This document shows positions 39,095-42,003 of a DNA stretch of 42,003 nt, in pieces. Position 1 is the stretch's first letter, and the number at the start of each line of letters is the position of its first letter. Below the pieces are notes generated by a model, which made no database searches, was not told where the DNA came from, and saw nothing but the letters and a program-made list of their open reading frames with translations. The DNA is from Omnitrophica bacterium GWA2_41_15 (lineage in GTDB: Bacteria > Omnitrophota > Gorgyraeia > Gygaellales > Profunditerraquicolaceae): positions 1 through 42,003 of the forward strand of contig CAKKQZ010000019.1 of the NCBI GenBank assembly GCA_919902445.1, given 5' to 3'. The translations under genes were made by a program, and so were the position numbers.

Positions 39095-40677
39095 AGCCTG
39101 ATCAACTTCGCAGTTAAAATATTTTCCAATTTCTTTATCTTCTCCTGTATTCCCGATGAAACAGGGCTATCTACATTCAAAACACTTATAGATTTTCCTC
39201 CCGGTTTATCCCGGCCAAATGTCATCGCCGCAATATTAATGTTATGCTCACCTAAAAGCGTGCCTAGGTTTCCGATTATACCCGGCTTATCCCAGTTTTT
39301 GATAAAAATCATTTCTCCCACAGGTGCAAGTTCCACATAATATTCGTCAATTTTTACAATACGCGGCTGTTTATTAGAAGAAAGCGTCCCCGAGATTCTT
39401 TTGATTTCCTTATCAGTCTTTATCTCCAATTGGATTAGCGTTACAAACTCCTCTTCTTTGGAGGATTTTGCTTCATTAATTTTTATCCCTCTTTCCTTGG
39501 CCAGGCTCACTGCGTTGATAAAATTAACTGTTTCTTGAAGGATGGGGGATAATACGCCTTTTGCCAAGGCAAGTGTCAGTGGCGTTAAATCGTGCTGAAT
39601 AATATCTCCGCTATAGGTTATATTTAATGCGCTGATCCTGCCTTCGATCAACTGGCTGCTAAAAGAACCTAATTTTTCAGCAAGATTTACGTACGGCTCG
39701 ATAATTTTACATACCTCAGCCTCAAGGCAGGGATAGTTTGCTGCATTGCGTATCCCTTTGCCTAAAAGCGCATCGCGCACAATCTCGGCTACCTCAATGG
39801 CAACATTCACCTGTGCCTCTTCAGTTGATGCGCCCAGGTGCGGAGTAGTAATCACATTATCCAGTTTTAAAAGTTCATTATCAGCCGATAAAGGTTCCTG
39901 CTCAAAAACATCAATTGCTGCGCCAAAACAATTGCCTTCCTTAATAGCATTTATAAGCGCTGCTTCATCAATTATCCCTCCGCGCGCGCAGTTAATAATA
40001 CGCACGCCCTTTTTCATAAGCCTGAATTCTTTTGCCGAAATCATATGTTTTGTTTCATCGGTTAACGGAGTATGCACGCTGATATAATCTGATTTCTCAA
40101 GCAGCTCTTTTAATTCCACTATCGTAGCGCCAATGCCCTGCGCAACCTCTTTAGATAAAAACGGATCGTATGCCAAGACTTTCATACCGAAGGCTAAAGC
40201 TCTTTTTGCAACTTCAGAACCTATCCTGCCAAAACCCACAATACCTAAAGTCTTGCCGTAAACCTCAACCCCCATGAATTTAGAACGCTTCCATTCCCCC
40301 TTTTTTGTCGAGGCGTTTGCCTGAGGTATATTTCTAGATAGAGACAGAATCATGCTGAAGGTATGTTCTGCGGTTGACATGGTATTTCCCGCAGGGGTAT
40401 TCATCACGATTATGCCTTTTTTCGTTGCAGCGTCTAAATCCACATTATCCAATCCTACTCCGGCGCGGCCTATAACCTTAAGTTTATCTGCAGCCGCTAT
40501 TATATCTTTATTTACCTTTGTCGAGCTCCTTACAACCAAGGCATCATACTCCCCTATTGTTTCCTTTAGCATATCGGCTTTAAGGTCCGTCTTCACATCA
40601 ACTTGGAATTCTTTTATTTCGCGAAGAATATTAAGCCCTTCTTCTGATAAGGGGTCGCTCACCAATATCCTGATCAT
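39091..40677 (-). CDS. serA: D-3-phosphoglycerate dehydrogenase
   Basis: VIGRAGVGLDNVDLDAATKKGIIVMNTP, LGIVGFGRIGSEVA, NCARGGIIDEAAL, C-terminal ASB and ACT regions. Confidence 0.96.
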   Translation of the reverse strand: MIRILVSDPLSEEGLNILREIKEFQVDVKTDLKADMLKETIGEYDALVVRSSTKVNKDIIAAADKLKVIGRAGVGLDNVDLDAATKKGIIVMNTPAGNTMSTAEHTFSMILSLSRNIPQANASTKKGEWKRSKFMGVEVYGKTLGIVGFGRIGSEVAKRALAFGMKVLAYDPFLSKEVAQGIGATIVELKELLEKSDYISVHTPLTDETKHMISAKEFRLMKKGVRIINCARGGIIDEAALINAIKEGNCFGAAIDVFEQEPLSADNELLKLDNVITTPHLGASTEEAQVNVAIEVAEIVRDALLGKGIRNAANYPCLEAEVCKIIEPYVNLAEKLGSFSSQLIEGRISALNITYSGDIIQHDLTPLTLALAKGVLSPILQETVNFINAVSLAKERGIKINEAKSSKEEEFVTLIQLEIKTDKEIKRISGTLSSNKQPRIVKIDEYYVELAPVGEMIFIKNWDKPGIIGNLGTLLGEHNINIAAMTFGRDKPGGKSISVLNVDSPVSSGIQEKIKKLENILTAKLIRL

Positions 40678-40701
40678 CTCATCCCTCCCACCGGAAAAAA
40701 T

Positions 40702-40786
40702 AGTAGGGACGTTTCTTAACTTAGCTATAAGGTGTCCCCTAGACGGGGACAGTTTATATTCAGCTTGAGAAGCGTCCCTATTTTTT
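40702..40786. repeat. ~80 bp GGGAC-type hairpin, terminator-like on the minus strand
   Basis: AGGGACGTTTCT / AGAAGCGTCCCT arms and inner TGTCCCC-TAGAC-GGGGACA. The minus strand ends in TTTTTT. Confidence 0.75.
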
Positions 40787-40789
40787 TCA

Positions 40790-41926
40790 TTATTTTAAAA
40801 AGATCTCTTCTGCTGCCTTTACGCCTATTCCCAGGTTAAACTTATACCCCATCTGATGCAAAACTTTTTCTAAACAGGATACCCCTGCGATAATATCGAA
40901 TTCCTCAATAAAACCCATATGGGCAATCCTGAAAATTTTACCCTTTAATTCGGACTGTCCTCCGGCTATAGTGACGCCGTTTGCATCCCGCATCTGTTTA
41001 ACCAGCTTTTCTCCGTCTATTGCCTCCGGGACTTTTACCGCCGTAACTATATCTGAAGGTGCAGTTGGCGCGTATAGTTCCAGGCCAAGCGCTTTAACCG
41101 CGAGCCTTGTTGCTTCTGCCATTTTCTTATGGCGGCTGAAAATATTCTGCAGGCCGTCTTCTTTTATCAACTTCAAGGCCTCAACCAGCGCTATAATCAA
41201 AGTTATCGCCGGAGTAAAGGGAGTATCGGTTTGCTGCCATGCTTTTTTAGCTGCTTTCAAACTAAAATAATATTTCGGTGATTTTGAATTTTCGATTAAT
41301 TTCCATGCCTTAGGGCTTACTGAAATAAAACTTAAGCCCGGAGGAAGCATCAGTCCTTTTTGCGATCCGGAAACCACGACATCGCAATACCAGCCATCCG
41401 TATTTAAGTCGATTGCCCCTAAACCGCTTATAGCATCCACTACTAAAAGAGCTTCCGTATCTTTTAAAACCTTACCGATTGCTTCGATATCAAAAACAAC
41501 CCCGGTTGAGGTTTCGCAAAGAGTAGTAAATACCGCTTTTATTTTAGGAACGCTTTTAAGTTTCTTGCGGATTTCATCCGGGTCAACTGCCTTCCCCCAT
41601 TCCACATTCAAAACTTCTGCAGTAATACCGTAGGCCCTGCAAATCTCGGTCCATCTTTCTCCGAATTTGCCCCCCTGAACAGTCAATACCGTATCTCCGG
41701 CAGATAATAAGTTTATTACCGCTGCCTCCATTGCACCTGTTCCGGAAGAAGTTAATATAAAGACGTCATTTTTTGTCTGGAATACATACTTTAAACCTTC
41801 GGTGGCTTCTTTTAATATTGCCTGAAACTGCGGTGTGCGGTGATGGATAATGGGCCTACTCATTGCCTCGCAAACCTGCGGCGGAAGAGGGGTTGGCCCT
41901 GGGGTAAGTAGATAATTTTTTCTCAT
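40790..41926 (-). CDS. Class V aminotransferase (alanine-glyoxylate/serine-pyruvate/phosphoserine aminotransferase family)
   Basis: LLTPGPTPLPPQVCEAMSRPIIHHRTPQF, LTSSGTGAMEAAVINLLSAGD, VVDAISGLGAI, SGSQKGLMLPPGL. Start trimmed to MRKNYLL. Confidence 0.92.
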   Translation of the reverse strand: MRKNYLLTPGPTPLPPQVCEAMSRPIIHHRTPQFQAILKEATEGLKYVFQTKNDVFILTSSGTGAMEAAVINLLSAGDTVLTVQGGKFGERWTEICRAYGITAEVLNVEWGKAVDPDEIRKKLKSVPKIKAVFTTLCETSTGVVFDIEAIGKVLKDTEALLVVDAISGLGAIDLNTDGWYCDVVVSGSQKGLMLPPGLSFISVSPKAWKLIENSKSPKYYFSLKAAKKAWQQTDTPFTPAITLIIALVEALKLIKEDGLQNIFSRHKKMAEATRLAVKALGLELYAPTAPSDIVTAVKVPEAIDGEKLVKQMRDANGVTIAGGQSELKGKIFRIAHMGFIEEFDIIAGVSCLEKVLHQMGYKFNLGIGVKAAEEIFLK

Positions 41927-41933
41927 CTTAAAC

Positions 41934-42003
41934 TCCTTAATGAGCACATAACTTACGAACACTGAAAGTGTGAGTAAGTTATTGTGCGAATTAATCCCGC
42001 ATC
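41934..42003 (-). repeat. Leader-associated structured repeat, copy 5 (upstream of the aminotransferase; truncated by the window end)
   Basis: GCACATAACTTAC...GTAAGTTATTGTGC with inner ACACT-GAA-AGTGT, then GAATTAATCCCGCATC. Confidence 0.8.

Overview
The window is a gene-dense bacterial segment in which every convincing CDS lies on the minus strand. From gene content and repeat style I infer a Candidatus Omnitrophota-like genome; that lineage call is not proven. From left to right it carries the first codons of rho, then coaE, glgA, polA, a secreted TPR protein, and a C1/folate block that makes up most of the Wood-Ljungdahl methyl branch (FAD oxidoreductase, metF, folD, fchA, fhs). Next come yraN-rnhB-rplS-trmD, a queuosine block (tgt-queA-spoIID-queH), ruvB-scpA-trpS, infB-nusA-rimP-proS, and the isoprenoid/envelope block ispG-rseP-dxr-cdsA-uppS. 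The right part has a GH57 protein with a DUF4912 neighbour, an OmpA-like lipoprotein, purA, a homocitrate/Re-citrate synthase-like gene, an UshA-like protein, serA and a class V aminotransferase. No rRNA, tRNA, CRISPR array or transposase was found. The most interesting content is between genes. (1) A five-copy family of structured elements always sits directly upstream of the Shine-Dalgarno of a minus-strand gene (rho, nusA, an ompA-like gene, a homocitrate-synthase-like gene and an aminotransferase). Their hairpin arms differ in sequence but still pair. (2) At two loci a ~150-170 bp nested inverted repeat is followed by a paired GGGACAGTCCC motif, in the same order and next to a gene 3' end. 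(3) A ~130 bp palindromic element remains open within the signal-peptide-encoding region of the TPR gene, and a short copy lies at the scpA start. Protein-level oddities are an UshA-like protein that appears to have lost all its metal ligands and carries thioredoxin-like domains, a ProRS without the INS editing domain, and a DUF2569-type gene split at a T7 homopolymer.
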